From: DATKCT01 sp035513055
Lineage (GTDB): Bacteria; Verrucomicrobiota; Verrucomicrobiia; Verrucomicrobiales; DEV007
Length of the DNA: 64,000 nt
Direction of reading: 5' to 3'
NCBI GenBank assembly: GCA_035513055.1
Contig: DATKCT010000180.1
Coordinates: forward strand, 1 to 64,000
The notes beneath the pieces were generated by a model that was given only the letters and a program-made list of their open reading frames with translations, was not told the DNA's origin and did no database searches. Both the position numbers and the translations under genes were made by a program. Each line of letters starts with the position of its first letter. The first letter of the stretch is position 1. Of the stretch, positions 9,050-18,601 are shown piece by piece.

Positions 9050-10375
9050 CTACAAAAAGTAAGGGGCCCGCCGCGGACGGTCTGCCCAACGCGCGGCGTA
9101 AGGGTCGCCCACAATCTCCTCCTTCTCTGGATCCCAACGCAGCGGACGCCCGAGCCGCTCGGCGATCCCGCTCAGGTGACAAATGGTCGCCGTCCGATGA
9201 CCAGTCTCGACCGGGCAGATGGTTGGACGCCGCGTCCGGATCCCATCCAGCCAGTTCTGGCGGTGATCCCCGGACACGTAGAGGCGAACGTCGCCCGGAC
9301 CTAGGGGCGCCCGGGCCAAGTCCCCGGGCGTCGTGGCGACGCGGTCCCCGCGGGACACGCTCACCATTCCGTCCGTCCCAATGAAGTGAATCATGTGCCC
9401 ATCGGGCGCCGGGTGATCACGCAGGACCCGCGTCCCATCCTCATACACGTGGAGCTGATGCGCGCCCCCATTGTATCCTTTCGGCAGAAAATGGACGGGG
9501 CCCGATTCATCCTTCCCCAGCGCCCATTGAATGATGTCGAAATGGTGCGCGCCCCAATCGCCGTTCTTGCGGGATCCGTACTCCCAGAACCTCCGCCAGC
9601 CTCCTCCGTAATCTCCTTTTACCCTCTGGCTGCTGTAAGGAAACCAAGGCGTTGGTCCTAACCAACGATCGTAATCGAAACCGTCCGGAACGGGCTCCGG
9701 ATCCGGCGCGTCGGGCGGCGCAAATTGGCCCAACTGCGCGTAAATAGTATGCACCCGCCCGATCCATCCGTTGCGCACGATCTCCGCCGCTTTGCGAAAG
9801 CCGGATTCCGAGCGCTGTTGGGATCCGACTTGCAAAATCGAACCATGGGTTCGGGCCGTGTCCCGCATGAGCTGCCCTTCCCGAATGGTCAAGGTCATCG
9901 GTTTTTCGACATAGACGTCCTTACCCGAGCGCATCGCGGCGATGGAAATGGGAGCATGCCAATGATCCGGCGTGCACACCATCACCGCATCGATGTCGTC
10001 ACGTTCCACTACGCGCTCGAACTCGTTGCAAGCCTCGCAGCCGTGATACTCTCCGCTGCCCTGCCGCTCTGCGTAGCGGCGTTCCGTCTCATCCTTCGCC
10101 GCCTCGCGTTTGGAGCGAACGACGTCGCAGACCGCCAACACCTGGACATCTTCGCGGCCCAGCATGGCCCCCCGATGTCCTCCCATGATCAAGCCATGCC
10201 CAATCAGGCCCATGGCGATGCGGTTGCTGGGTGCCGTTCCCCCTCCCAACCCCAAGACGCGCGCCGGCACAATCATGGGAGCCGCCCAGGCCAGCGCCGC
10301 ACCCTGTATCCAAGCCCGCCGGGTGGTTAGTCCTGCGCGCCCTCCGGTTGTCGCTTCCTTCCGATCCGCGCTCAT
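9050..10375 (-). CDS. Tat-exported Gfo/Idh/MocA-family oxidoreductase
   Basis: A 441-residue NAD(P)-dependent sugar-type oxidoreductase. Residues 17-40 contain a twin-arginine signal (TTRRAWIQG plus a hydrophobic stretch), so folding before export is implied. A Rossmann strand with GLIGHGLIMGGHRG begins near residue 56; the glycine motif is slightly divergent from GxGxxG. EKPMT at 157-161 is the family Lys motif, and HWHAP at 138-142 and GDWGAHHFD are typical of the PVC-type secreted branch. Substrate is unknown; relatives oxidise or epimerise sugars or inositols, often with cofactor bound before export. It precedes the HEAT-repeat gene on the same strand. Confidence 0.85.
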   Translation of the reverse strand: MSADRKEATTGGRAGLTTRRAWIQGAALAWAAPMIVPARVLGLGGGTAPSNRIAMGLIGHGLIMGGHRGAMLGREDVQVLAVCDVVRSKREAAKDETERRYAERQGSGEYHGCEACNEFERVVERDDIDAVMVCTPDHWHAPISIAAMRSGKDVYVEKPMTLTIREGQLMRDTARTHGSILQVGSQQRSESGFRKAAEIVRNGWIGRVHTIYAQLGQFAPPDAPDPEPVPDGFDYDRWLGPTPWFPYSSQRVKGDYGGGWRRFWEYGSRKNGDWGAHHFDIIQWALGKDESGPVHFLPKGYNGGAHQLHVYEDGTRVLRDHPAPDGHMIHFIGTDGMVSVSRGDRVATTPGDLARAPLGPGDVRLYVSGDHRQNWLDGIRTRRPTICPVETGHRTATICHLSGIAERLGRPLRWDPEKEEIVGDPYAARWADRPRRAPYFL

Positions 10376-10461
10376 TCTTCCATCATCTCCTCTCGCGCCT
10401 TCCTATCAAGGAGAATGACCGGATCCGTCCAAGAAAATGCGGCCCCTTCGCGCCAGGCCGT

Positions 10462-11220
10462 CTACCAGGGCGACTTACCCCCATTGACACAGAGAGTCTG
10501 CCCGGTGATGAACGATGCGCCCTCTCCGGCAAAGGCCAGAACCGCTTCTCCCACATCTTCCGGCCGGCCCCAACGGCCCGCGGGGATACTGGCGGCATAG
10601 TCATCTTTTTCGTCCTGCGGATCATCCAGATGGCGTTCGGTGGGGATCCAGCCTGGAGCCACCAGATTCACCGTAATCCCAAAAGGCGCCAACTCCGTCG
10701 CCATACTCCGGGTCCACCCCACCTGCCCGCCCTTGGCCGCCACATAGGCGCTGAAGTTCCCGATGCCCAACTGAAACACCTCGCTCCCAATGTTGATGAT
10801 CCGGCCCCAGCCCTTGGTCTTCATCGCCGGCAACGTTGCCCGCGCCAGCAGGTAGGGACTCTTGACAAAAAAATCGAGCATCTGCTGGTAAAACGCCCAA
10901 TCATAGTCCTCGATCGGGCGCTGCGGCTGAGCCGGCGTTGCGTTGACCACCACGACGTCGATGTCGCCCAACGCGCCCGCTGCATCCTCCACCATACGTT
11001 CGATCTCGACCGCGTCGGTGACGTCCGCCTTGGTCAGAAAACAGTCCGCCCCCGTCTCCTGAATCTGCCGGAAGGCCCGTTGCGCCCGCTCGTCATTGTT
11101 GCAATAGTTCATCACGACCGCGGCGCCCGCGCGCGCCAGAGTCGAGGCAATTCCCAATCCCAGCCCCGTCGTGCTTCCCGTGACCAACGCCACCCGTCCT
11201 TTCAGAGTCTGCTCCGCCAT
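10462..11220 (-). CDS. Short-chain dehydrogenase/reductase
   Basis: A 252-residue classical SDR. The start at 11220 gives the canonical N-terminus: LKGRVALVTGSTTGLGLG at residues 6-23 contains the TGxxxGxG cofactor motif. An N-A-T motif stands near residue 93 in place of NNAG. IINIGS carries the catalytic Ser, and YVAAKGG carries Tyr-x-x-x-Lys. The C-terminus reads ITGQTLCVNGGKSPW. It is related to FabG and to sugar or cyclic-alcohol dehydrogenases; the specific substrate is not readable. The divergent SHD1-esterase starts 73 bases away, so the two share an upstream region. Confidence 0.85.
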   Translation of the reverse strand: MAEQTLKGRVALVTGSTTGLGLGIASTLARAGAAVVMNYCNNDERAQRAFRQIQETGADCFLTKADVTDAVEIERMVEDAAGALGDIDVVVVNATPAQPQRPIEDYDWAFYQQMLDFFVKSPYLLARATLPAMKTKGWGRIINIGSEVFQLGIGNFSAYVAAKGGQVGWTRSMATELAPFGITVNLVAPGWIPTERHLDDPQDEKDDYAASIPAGRWGRPEDVGEAVLAFAGEGASFITGQTLCVNGGKSPW

Positions 11221-11293
11221 TCGGGGCTCATACCAGAGCCGGCCCCTGGCGGCAAGCAGCAGTCCCACTGGATGCCCTATTCCACGCACCGCC

Positions 11294-12229
11294 ATGAAAA
11301 AACTCGCCCTTGTCGCCTTCATTGCCTGCTGCATTGCGCCTGCATTGTTGAGCGCGCGCGAATGGACCTCAACCGACGGCCGGAAGCTCCAAGCCGACTT
11401 CGTCTCCCTGTCGGGCGACACCGTGATCCTCCGCCGCAGCAGCGACGGCCGTGAGTTTACGCTTGCCCTCGATCGCCTCTCCGAGTCCGATCGCGAATGG
11501 ATCGAGACCCGCGCCGCCGATCGCAGCGCAGCCGGCGACGAAGATCCGCCGGCGACCAAGCCTTTTGAAGGGCCTTATGCCGAGTTGATCACGGGCGATT
11601 GGCGCCAATTTGAAGGAGAAGGCGACCTCCAACTCATGTTCTTCGGGGCGAAATCCCTGGACCCCGCCAAGGAATACCCGCTCGTCCTCTATCTGCACGG
11701 CAAGGGAAACGATGTCCTTTCCAAGGCCCACCTCGGTTTCGCCGCCTCCTGTGCCGATCCCAAGAACTATGCCGAACGGCCTTGTTTCATCGTCGCTCCA
11801 CAATGCCCGGACGAGAACGGCTGGCGCGGCGAAGTGGCCTCCAACGTCATCGACACGATCGAAGATCTCTCCGCCAAGTTGCCCATCGATGAAGACCGGA
11901 TTTATCTGGCTGGCTACTCCATGGGCGGATTCGGAACATTCCAACTTCTCGTCGACGAGCCCAAACTTTTCGCCGCGGGCGTCCCGATTGCCGGAGGCGT
12001 GAATGTGGGAGCGGCGCGCGACCTGCGGCGCACGCCTCTGTGGGTATTTCACGGTGAACAAGACGATGTCGTTCCGCCGGACGGCAGCCGCGCCATCGTG
12101 AAGGCTCTGGAAAGGCTCCGGGCCCCGGTTCGCTACACCGAGTTTCCAGGCGCCGGACATGGAATCACCGGCGAGGTCAACGCCAACGCCGAACTGCATC
12201 AGTGGCTCTTCGATCAGAAGCGCCGGTGA
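11294..12229 (+). CDS. Secreted SHD1-domain esterase/peptidase-like alpha/beta hydrolase
   Basis: A 311-residue exported protein. Residues 1-21 form a signal peptide (MKKLALVAFIACCIAPALLSA). Residues 22-75 form an SHD1-like module (EWTSTDGRKLQADF ... LDRLSESDREWI), which is typical of planctomycetes and Verrucomicrobiota. The rest is an alpha/beta hydrolase of the poly-hydroxyalkanoate depolymerase/predicted peptidase type. It has oxyanion HGKGND, nucleophile GYSMGG, acid in HGEQDDVVP and His in GAGHGI. The likely role is hydrolysis of an ester or a carbohydrate-linked acyl group in the periplasm or outside the cell. The SHD1 module may mediate protein binding; its bacterial role is unproven. 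The start is fixed by the signal peptide. Confidence 0.85.
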   Translation: MKKLALVAFIACCIAPALLSAREWTSTDGRKLQADFVSLSGDTVILRRSSDGREFTLALDRLSESDREWIETRAADRSAAGDEDPPATKPFEGPYAELITGDWRQFEGEGDLQLMFFGAKSLDPAKEYPLVLYLHGKGNDVLSKAHLGFAASCADPKNYAERPCFIVAPQCPDENGWRGEVASNVIDTIEDLSAKLPIDEDRIYLAGYSMGGFGTFQLLVDEPKLFAAGVPIAGGVNVGAARDLRRTPLWVFHGEQDDVVPPDGSRAIVKALERLRAPVRYTEFPGAGHGITGEVNANAELHQWLFDQKRR

Positions 12230-12463
12230 ACCCCTTCCCATCGCGCTGAAACCGGCATACGGACCGGCCTGCATTTTCTCCCGCGCTCTTCCCCGGAGCG
12301 CCGCCCTCCCGTCGGCCTGTCCGGCGACGGCGACTTTGACCGCCATGCCCGTGGTGAGGACCTAAGGCCATGCCTGGCCACGCCTGTCTTGCGCCCTGGC
12401 GATCGGGCAGCGAAGCTCAAAGCCGCAGGTCACCCATCCCCGTAACGCGGGTTGCAAAAGTCC

Positions 12464-14068
12464 ATGTCTCGCCGCTCTGCTCTCGCCATCCCTCTGCTCG
12501 CTGGCTTCGCCGTCGTAGCGGCGCTCATCCTTGCGGCCGTTCTCCGGCTGACCGGTCTCGCTGAGCGCCCCATGCACCTGGATGAATCCATTCAGGCCTA
12601 CAAGTTCGGAGAACTGCTCGAAACCGGCGCTTATGTCTACGATCCCAGTGATTTTCATGGTCCCGTTCTCCTTTACTCGACATTCCCAGCCGCGTGGCTC
12701 GGCGGAGCCGCAACGTTCCCGGATCTCGACGAAGTCCTGCTTCGCTCCGTTCCCGCCGCCTATGGGATCGCTCTGGTCCTGCTCGTGGCGCTGTCGGGCC
12801 GCGCTCTCGGGTTGTCGGCTCCGCTCGCCGCTCTTCTCCTCGCGGTATCCACCCCCTTCGTTTACTACAGCCGCTACTACATCATGGAATTGCCGCTGGT
12901 CTTCCTGCTCGCGGCGGCCCTTTGGTGTCTTCATGCCTACCTGCGGCGTCCGGGACCCCTGCCGGCCGCGACCTTTGGCATCATCGGCGGACTCGTGCAC
13001 GCCACCAAGGAGACTGGAGCCATCTCTTTCCTGGCCATAGCTGTGGCCCTCGTAACCCTCACTCTGCTGCAGAAAGCCCGGGGCGAACCCATCCTTCCCA
13101 AAGGCGTTCGCCCCGTTCATCTCATCCTCGCCCTCGTTTGCGGGCTCGCCTTTTCCGCTCTCCTCTTTTCCGCCGGCCTTCAGCATCTGCCCGCGATTCC
13201 CGACAGCATCCGGACCTATTTCTCCTACCTGCAAGGCCGGCCCGGAGGCGAAGAACATCATAAGCCCTTCCACTATTACCTCCACGTGCTGGTCTGGACT
13301 CGCCAGGAAGGCGTGATCTGGACGGAACTCCTAACGCTTCTGTTCGCTGTTGCCGGCGCCGTCCTTTGTTGGACGCCCGGCGCCGTCCGCAGCTCATCGG
13401 CTGGCTCCGCCGCATGCTGGCGATTTCTCACCCTCTATGCAGCCGTCTCAGCGCTGATCTACTCCGCCATTCCCTACAAGACGCCGTGGACCCTGCTGAG
13501 CTGGTATTTCCCGGTCCTCCTTCTCGCGGCCTACGGGGCGTTGGCTCTCGTCGCGCTCGTCTCACAGGCCGGCCGGTCCTTGGGCCTGGCCGCCGCCCTC
13601 GTGGTCGCCGCCCTCCTCAGCCTCGGGCAAGCTCGCGAACTGCGCCAAACCCACCGCGCCATCACTCGTTACGCCGCCGACAATCGCAACCCGTGGGTCT
13701 ATGGACACACCACCTCCAACCTATTGCGTCTGATCGACCGGGTCGACATCTACAGCCGCCTGCATCCCTCGGGGAAAGCCCTGCCCATCCGGGTCTACGA
13801 CGCCGAAGGCTGGCCACTCCCCTGGTATTTTCGCCGCTATAGCGACGTTCTCTACAGCGCGACGGTTCCAGATCAGCCCAGCGCAGGCGACCTCGTTATC
13901 GTCACCACCACCGAGGAGGACCTCTTCCGGCCCTTCGTTGAAACTTCTCACACCGTCGACAATTACTACGGTCTGCGCCACGACTACCTCGTTACCCTCT
14001 TTGTCGAGAACGGCCTTTGGGACCGGTTCCTCACCTCCATGACTTCACCTCCGCCATCCGGCCGATGA
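12464..14068 (+). CDS. GT-C (GT39/Agl23-like) membrane glycosyltransferase
   Basis: A 534-residue polytopic membrane protein. The first membrane helix is followed by RPMHLDESIQAY, whose Asp40-Glu41 pair is the catalytic/metal acidic motif of GT-C enzymes that use lipid-linked sugar donors. About 10-11 hydrophobic segments run to residue 400 (for example VVAALILAAVLRL, LVAALLSL). The last 120 residues are a soluble, outward-facing domain. The pattern fits the family described as flippase-associated Agl23/TIGR03663. A TTG at 12452 is an alternative start; ATG at 12464 is preferred. Its stop overlaps the ApbE start (ATGA), so the two are translationally coupled. Confidence 0.75.
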   Translation: MSRRSALAIPLLAGFAVVAALILAAVLRLTGLAERPMHLDESIQAYKFGELLETGAYVYDPSDFHGPVLLYSTFPAAWLGGAATFPDLDEVLLRSVPAAYGIALVLLVALSGRALGLSAPLAALLLAVSTPFVYYSRYYIMELPLVFLLAAALWCLHAYLRRPGPLPAATFGIIGGLVHATKETGAISFLAIAVALVTLTLLQKARGEPILPKGVRPVHLILALVCGLAFSALLFSAGLQHLPAIPDSIRTYFSYLQGRPGGEEHHKPFHYYLHVLVWTRQEGVIWTELLTLLFAVAGAVLCWTPGAVRSSSAGSAACWRFLTLYAAVSALIYSAIPYKTPWTLLSWYFPVLLLAAYGALALVALVSQAGRSLGLAAALVVAALLSLGQARELRQTHRAITRYAADNRNPWVYGHTTSNLLRLIDRVDIYSRLHPSGKALPIRVYDAEGWPLPWYFRRYSDVLYSATVPDQPSAGDLVIVTTTEEDLFRPFVETSHTVDNYYGLRHDYLVTLFVENGLWDRFLTSMTSPPPSGR

Positions 14069-14874
14069 AGCTGCCAGGCGTCCATCGTCATATGCATGAA
14101 GCCATGGCGACGCGCTGGGAATTGCACCTCGTCTGTCCCGACCCAGGCATCGCCCGGCAAGCTGCCCTCGAAGCCTTCGCCCTGGCGGACCGGCTGGAGT
14201 CGCGCCTCAGCCGCTTCCGCGCGGGCTCCGAGATCGCCGTTCTCTCTCACCTTCCTGCGGGGGCGCCATGGCGCGTTTCCGACGCAACCTGGGACTGCCT
14301 CGAACTGGCCCTGGCGGTGCATTCCGAAACCCATGGGGCTTTCGACATCACTCTGACTCCCCTCTACGACCCGCGCCGTTGCAGTGGCGATCCTGTGATC
14401 GGGATGGAACATATTCACCTCGACGCCGACCGCCGCTGTGTCATCCTTTCCGGAGCGCCCCTTTACCTCGATCTCGGCGGCATCGGGAAAGGATACGCAC
14501 TCGACGAAATGATCTCAGTCCTCGCTTCCTGGGAAATCGAGAACGCCCTGCTAATCTCCGGTTACAGCACCATCCTGGCGATCGGAAACGCCCCGGACCA
14601 GCAAGGTTGGCCCGTCCGCGCGGGACCGCCCAGCGATCCCCCGGTCCATTTGTGCAATCAAGCTCTCAGCGCCTCCGGCTTCGAAACCCGCGGCTGGCAC
14701 ATTGTCGATCCCCGGACCCGCAAGACCGTAACGACGCCGAGGCGCCGTTCGTGGGTCTTCACCAGTTCCGGTGCGCTGGCGGATGCGCTTTCAACCGCCA
14801 TCCTGGTCATGAACGATGAAGAAATCGATCGCTTCTGCGGTCGGCATCCTCAGATTACAGTGATGTTGTCCTAA
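14065..14874 (+). CDS. apbE: FAD:protein FMN transferase (ApbE family)
   Basis: A 269-residue ApbE-type flavin transferase. Early residues HEAMATRWEL match the family start; FDITLTPLYD and DLGGIGKGYALD are the flavin-binding core. HIVDPRTRK and the C-terminal Ala-Asp-Ala-Leu-Ser-Thr-Ala (residues about 236-243) carry the metal-binding Asp and Thr. ApbE attaches FMN to Thr/Ser of secreted flavoproteins such as NqrB/NqrC or Rnf subunits. No lipoprotein signal is seen at the chosen start, unlike many exported ApbEs, so localisation is unclear. The start at 14065 overlaps the upstream stop by four bases. Confidence 0.85.
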   Translation: MKLPGVHRHMHEAMATRWELHLVCPDPGIARQAALEAFALADRLESRLSRFRAGSEIAVLSHLPAGAPWRVSDATWDCLELALAVHSETHGAFDITLTPLYDPRRCSGDPVIGMEHIHLDADRRCVILSGAPLYLDLGGIGKGYALDEMISVLASWEIENALLISGYSTILAIGNAPDQQGWPVRAGPPSDPPVHLCNQALSASGFETRGWHIVDPRTRKTVTTPRRRSWVFTSSGALADALSTAILVMNDEEIDRFCGRHPQITVMLS

Positions 14875-14918
14875 CGATACTCAACTATCGATTCGCGTCG
14901 CCAAACCCTAACGCTCAG

Positions 14919-15743
14919 ATGAATTCCATGTCCGCGGTCTTCCCCTGCGCCCTTCCTGCCTCCGCTCTCCGAGCAGTCGCCGCCCTCATCCTCTTTCAGC
15001 TCGTGCCCGCCCCGGCATGGAGAATCCAAGCTCAAGCAGCCGAACCGGGCCTGCCGGCCTTCGCCCGGCAGCTCATCGTGGCCGTCGCCGAGGGCTGGGA
15101 CTCCCCCCGCGCCGTCCTCACGTGCTGGGAACGCAGCCGCGCCCGCGATCCATGGCGCCCCGTCCTATTCAAAGAAACGGTTCCGGTCCTGCTCGGCAGC
15201 GGGGGCATGGCCTGGGGTCTCGGCGTCGCCACAAGCAACGATCCCTCCGCCCGCTTCAAGAAAGAGGGCGATCAACGGGCGCCGGCTGGATGTTTTCAGA
15301 TCGGACGCGTGTTCGGTTACGCCGCCGCCGCCCCGGAAGGCTGCGCGGTTCCTTACCGTCAAGTCACCCGCTGGGACGCCTGGATCGACGACGCCGATCA
15401 TCCGCTCTACAACCGGCACTACGTCGCCCATCCCTCCGTCGTTCCCGATTGGTTCGAAAAACACCGGATGCGGCTCGGCGATTTCGCCTATGAATGGATG
15501 ATCGAGATCCGCCACAATGCCGATCCGCCCCGGCCTGGATTCGGAAGCGCCATCTTTTTTCATATTCGCCGCGGACCGAACCGTCCGTCCCACGGCTGCA
15601 CGACCATGCGCAAAGAGGATCTTCTTTCCCTCATTCGCTGGATTGACGCCCGCAAATCACCCCACTACGTCTTGCTTCCCCGCGAGACGTATCGCCACCG
15701 GGTCGAGCCCTGGTCCTTGCCTTCTCTGCCCGCAGAGGACTAA
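14919..15743 (+). CDS. L,D-transpeptidase (YkuD-type) family protein
   Basis: A 274-residue exported protein. The first 40 residues form a signal peptide with a long hydrophobic run. The catalytic segment at residues 214-230 is FHIRRGPNRPSHGCTTM: His215 and Cys227 in the HxnSHGC motif, followed by a Thr/Met pair. Upstream are GCFQIGRVFG and YNRHYV, seen in the YkuD subfamily that includes long murein L,D-transpeptidase-like proteins. The expected role is 3-3 cross-linking or lipoprotein anchoring in peptidoglycan. It is 44 bases downstream of apbE. Activity is inferred from the intact catalytic motif. Confidence 0.8.
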   Translation: MNSMSAVFPCALPASALRAVAALILFQLVPAPAWRIQAQAAEPGLPAFARQLIVAVAEGWDSPRAVLTCWERSRARDPWRPVLFKETVPVLLGSGGMAWGLGVATSNDPSARFKKEGDQRAPAGCFQIGRVFGYAAAAPEGCAVPYRQVTRWDAWIDDADHPLYNRHYVAHPSVVPDWFEKHRMRLGDFAYEWMIEIRHNADPPRPGFGSAIFFHIRRGPNRPSHGCTTMRKEDLLSLIRWIDARKSPHYVLLPRETYRHRVEPWSLPSLPAED

Positions 15744-15864
15744 CGGAACGGAAAAGCGGCAGCAGGGCCGTCGCACTCCAAGGTCTCCGTCCCACGCCCC
15801 CGGACAGACCCCGCGCGCCAGGGCCGGAGGGTGGACGTCCTCGAGCGCCTATCCTGGCACTCGA

Positions 15865-17064
15865 CTACAACGCGTTCAAGGTGTGCGCTAGGTGCGGCGT
15901 AAATAGAGCCGGTTCTAACAAAAACGAATCGTGCCCCTTGTCCGAATGGACCGTGATATGCATCGAGGCCACCCCGGCCCGGCGCAACACCTCGACAAGC
16001 TCCCTCTGCTGGTCCGGATAAAAACACACGTCGCTGTCGATGGAAAACACCAGGTAACGCTGATGCCGGCACCGCTCGAAGGCCACTTCAAAATTCGTCG
16101 CTCCCGTCTGCTCCAACAAATCGAACTTCTGCCAAATATCGAGCACTCGCAGGTAGGTGTTCGCATCGAATCTCCGCACGAACTTCAAACCCTGATGCAA
16201 CATGTAGGACTCCAACGGCGTGCCCAGGCCATACCAGGAGAAGAACCCATCGTCGCTCACGACCTCTCCCCGGGCTCGCCGCTCAATCGCCGCGAGCGAG
16301 ATGAAAGTTTTGTGGCTGATCATTCGCGCCAAGGCCAACCCCCGGTCCGGCGGCCTTTCCTCGTAGTAATCTCCTCCGCGAAAATCGGGGTCGTTCTCGA
16401 TGGCCACGATTTGCTCCAAACTCATGATCCGCTGCAACACCGAAACATGGATGCCCGTCGCCACCGGGATCACGAGCCGGACGCGGCCCGGATACCGCAC
16501 CGCAAAATTCAAGGCCAGCAAGCCACCCACCGAGTTCCCGATCACCGCATGCACCTGCTCGACTCCCAATTCATCGAGCAAGTTCACCTGTGAATCGACG
16601 ATGTCCGATGCGGTCAAGTGCGGGAAACGGGAACCGAATGGCTTCCCCGTGGCCGGATCCACTACCGATGGCCCCGTCGATCCGTAACAGCCGCCCAGGT
16701 AATTGACGCACACCACACACCACCGGCGCGTGTCCACCGCCCGCCCCGGACCCACAAAGGCATCCCACCACCCGAGATGCATCTCGTCCGTCCATCGCGT
16801 CCCCACTCCCACTACCGGACCCCGCCGGTTCCAGCCCGCCGCATGCTGGCTTCCCGATAGCGCGTGAAACAGCAACACCACGTTGTCCCTCGCCGCCGAC
16901 ATCTCCCCGTAGACCTCGTAGGCCAGCCGAAACGAGGAGAGAACCTGCCCTCGCCCCAACCGAAAACCGCCCCGGCTCTCCGGATACTCGAAGAATCGCG
17001 TCTCGACCTCGCCCACACCATCTAGGCCCACCATGCCAACGGATTGGAAGAAAGATTCCCTCAA
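15865..17064 (-). CDS. metX: Homoserine O-acyltransferase (MetX family)
   Basis: A 399-residue alpha/beta hydrolase-fold acyltransferase of methionine biosynthesis. The family signature NYLGGCYGSTGP is at residues 121-132, HALSGSQHA at 67-75. The nucleophile Ser178 lies in GNSVGG, where many homologues have GxSMGG. The acid lies in SIDSDVCFYP and the catalytic His in KGHDSFL near residue 375. MetX transfers acetyl (sometimes succinyl) from acyl-CoA to homoserine; the acyl donor cannot be settled by eye. It follows the Nramp-like transporter on the same strand with a 37-base gap. No methionine riboswitch fits in that gap. Confidence 0.88.
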   Translation of the reverse strand: MRESFFQSVGMVGLDGVGEVETRFFEYPESRGGFRLGRGQVLSSFRLAYEVYGEMSAARDNVVLLFHALSGSQHAAGWNRRGPVVGVGTRWTDEMHLGWWDAFVGPGRAVDTRRWCVVCVNYLGGCYGSTGPSVVDPATGKPFGSRFPHLTASDIVDSQVNLLDELGVEQVHAVIGNSVGGLLALNFAVRYPGRVRLVIPVATGIHVSVLQRIMSLEQIVAIENDPDFRGGDYYEERPPDRGLALARMISHKTFISLAAIERRARGEVVSDDGFFSWYGLGTPLESYMLHQGLKFVRRFDANTYLRVLDIWQKFDLLEQTGATNFEVAFERCRHQRYLVFSIDSDVCFYPDQQRELVEVLRRAGVASMHITVHSDKGHDSFLLEPALFTPHLAHTLNAL

Positions 17065-17101
17065 GCAACCGAAAAAAGGGGGAATCGCTGGCTCGCCGTT
17101 T

Positions 17102-18484
17102 TCATCCGCGCCCGCCGAGCCAGCCCACGGCCGATCCCAAGACGATCACCCCCACCCCTAAAATCGCCAAAACGCTCATCCAGAACGACAGATCGTAGAA
17201 CCGCGACGGAGCCAGTTCCGCCGGGAGACAGCGATACCGGAAAAACACCGCCGCGAACACCACCAATAACAATATCGCCGTCGTGATCACGCCCCCCACC
17301 AGCACCATTCCCACCGGCTCCTTGAAGATGAAGATCAGAATTGCCCAAATCAAAGGAAACAACCAAGCCAGCCAAGCGATGGCCAGACGCCGCTGACGGG
17401 GATTATCAAAATCAAACATGCCAATCCGGCCCAGCGCGTCCGCCGTCACCCGCGTCCAACCGCCCAACGCCGAAAACAAGGTTGAAAACAACACCACAAA
17501 AGCCCCTGCCAGGAACACCGTCTCGGCCCAGGGCCCTAGAGTCTCCGTGTATATCCGGGACAGCGTCCGCACCATTTCGAAACCTTCCGGCACGTCGCCC
17601 CGCCGGTGCAGAATCGCCGCGCCCAACAAATAGAACGCCGCCGTCACCACCGTGTAAACCACCATCGAGGCCAGCGCGTCCATATACATCACCCGGATCC
17701 ACCCGCGCGCGCGCCGCACCCACTGCGGGTCTCCGGGCCTCGGCGGGCCGGTCTTCCGCGCGTAGCCCTTTTCAATCAACCAATAGTTGTAATGCATGAT
17801 CTCATCGCCGCCCACCCCAGTGATTCCGAAAGCGCCCAGCGCCACCACCACCATCCCCGCCGGCAGATCAAAGCGCAGCCCGGAAGCGATCTGCTCCCAA
17901 CTCACCCGGTACTCCTCGGTCCATTGCAGGGCTCCAACCGAGACGAGGGTCAGCACCGTGAACAACGCCAGCAGCAGAAGCGAAACCTTCTCGAGCAACG
18001 AGTAATATCCGCGAAAAACCAGAAGCGCCACCGCAACCGCCGCCAAACTCAGCCAGATCTCCCTCCTCAGCGCCGGGAAGGCGATTTCTAAAATCACTCC
18101 GACTCCGCCCAAAATCCCGCCCAACTGCACCGTTTTAGCCAACATCATCGCCAGCCAAACCCATATCGACCAACTGGCCCGGCCGAATTTGGGCCCGGGC
18201 AACCGATTGAAAGACCGCATCGTCGATTCCCCCGTGCTGATTGCATGCTTTCCAAATTCCAGTTGGATCGTCACCTTCACCACACAACTCACGAGAATCA
18301 GCCAAAACGCCGTGAATCCGGCCCGGGCGCCGAGCGTTGTGGTCGCGATCAATTCTCCGGAACCTACGATCGACGCCGACAAGATGAAGCCCGGGCCCAG
18401 AAAGCGCAGCGATCGCCAAAAGGACTTTGGCGGTTCCTGAATCTCAGCCTCCGTCAACGTATAGGGGTCACCCGCCGGTTGCAT
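17102..18484 (-). CDS. Nramp-superfamily transporter lacking the canonical TM1 metal motif
   Basis: A roughly 460-residue membrane protein with 11-12 hydrophobic segments. An N-terminal soluble tail (DPYTLTEAEIQEPP) precedes TM1. TM1 reads FILSASIVGSGELIATTTLG, where canonical Nramp has a DPGN. TM6 (GAFGITGVGGDEIMHYNYW) lacks the usual MPHN. This pattern occurs in Nramp-related proteins abundant in PVC bacteria, so Mn/Fe transport should not be assumed; Mg or a non-metal substrate is possible. A GTG start at 18520 would add 12 residues; ATG at 18484 is preferred because the family tail then begins directly. The gene sits between thiL and metX. Confidence 0.8.
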   Translation of the reverse strand: MQPAGDPYTLTEAEIQEPPKSFWRSLRFLGPGFILSASIVGSGELIATTTLGARAGFTAFWLILVSCVVKVTIQLEFGKHAISTGESTMRSFNRLPGPKFGRASWSIWVWLAMMLAKTVQLGGILGGVGVILEIAFPALRREIWLSLAAVAVALLVFRGYYSLLEKVSLLLLALFTVLTLVSVGALQWTEEYRVSWEQIASGLRFDLPAGMVVVALGAFGITGVGGDEIMHYNYWLIEKGYARKTGPPRPGDPQWVRRARGWIRVMYMDALASMVVYTVVTAAFYLLGAAILHRRGDVPEGFEMVRTLSRIYTETLGPWAETVFLAGAFVVLFSTLFSALGGWTRVTADALGRIGMFDFDNPRQRRLAIAWLAWLFPLIWAILIFIFKEPVGMVLVGGVITTAILLLVVFAAVFFRYRCLPAELAPSRFYDLSFWMSVLAILGVGVIVLGSAVGWLGGRG

Positions 18485-18601
18485 GGCCGCGAGCCTAGCG
18501 CGGATGAGCGCAATTCTCACGGCGTTTCGTCGGGCGAGATCCGGGAGGCCAACATCGGGCCGCGGCCCGTGCCGCCCTGGGCCCGCGCGCTCCTGCGATC
18601 C

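Noticed and set aside
17065..17101. SAM riboswitch upstream of metX
   Set aside because: Only 37 bases separate metX from the upstream gene, too short for one.
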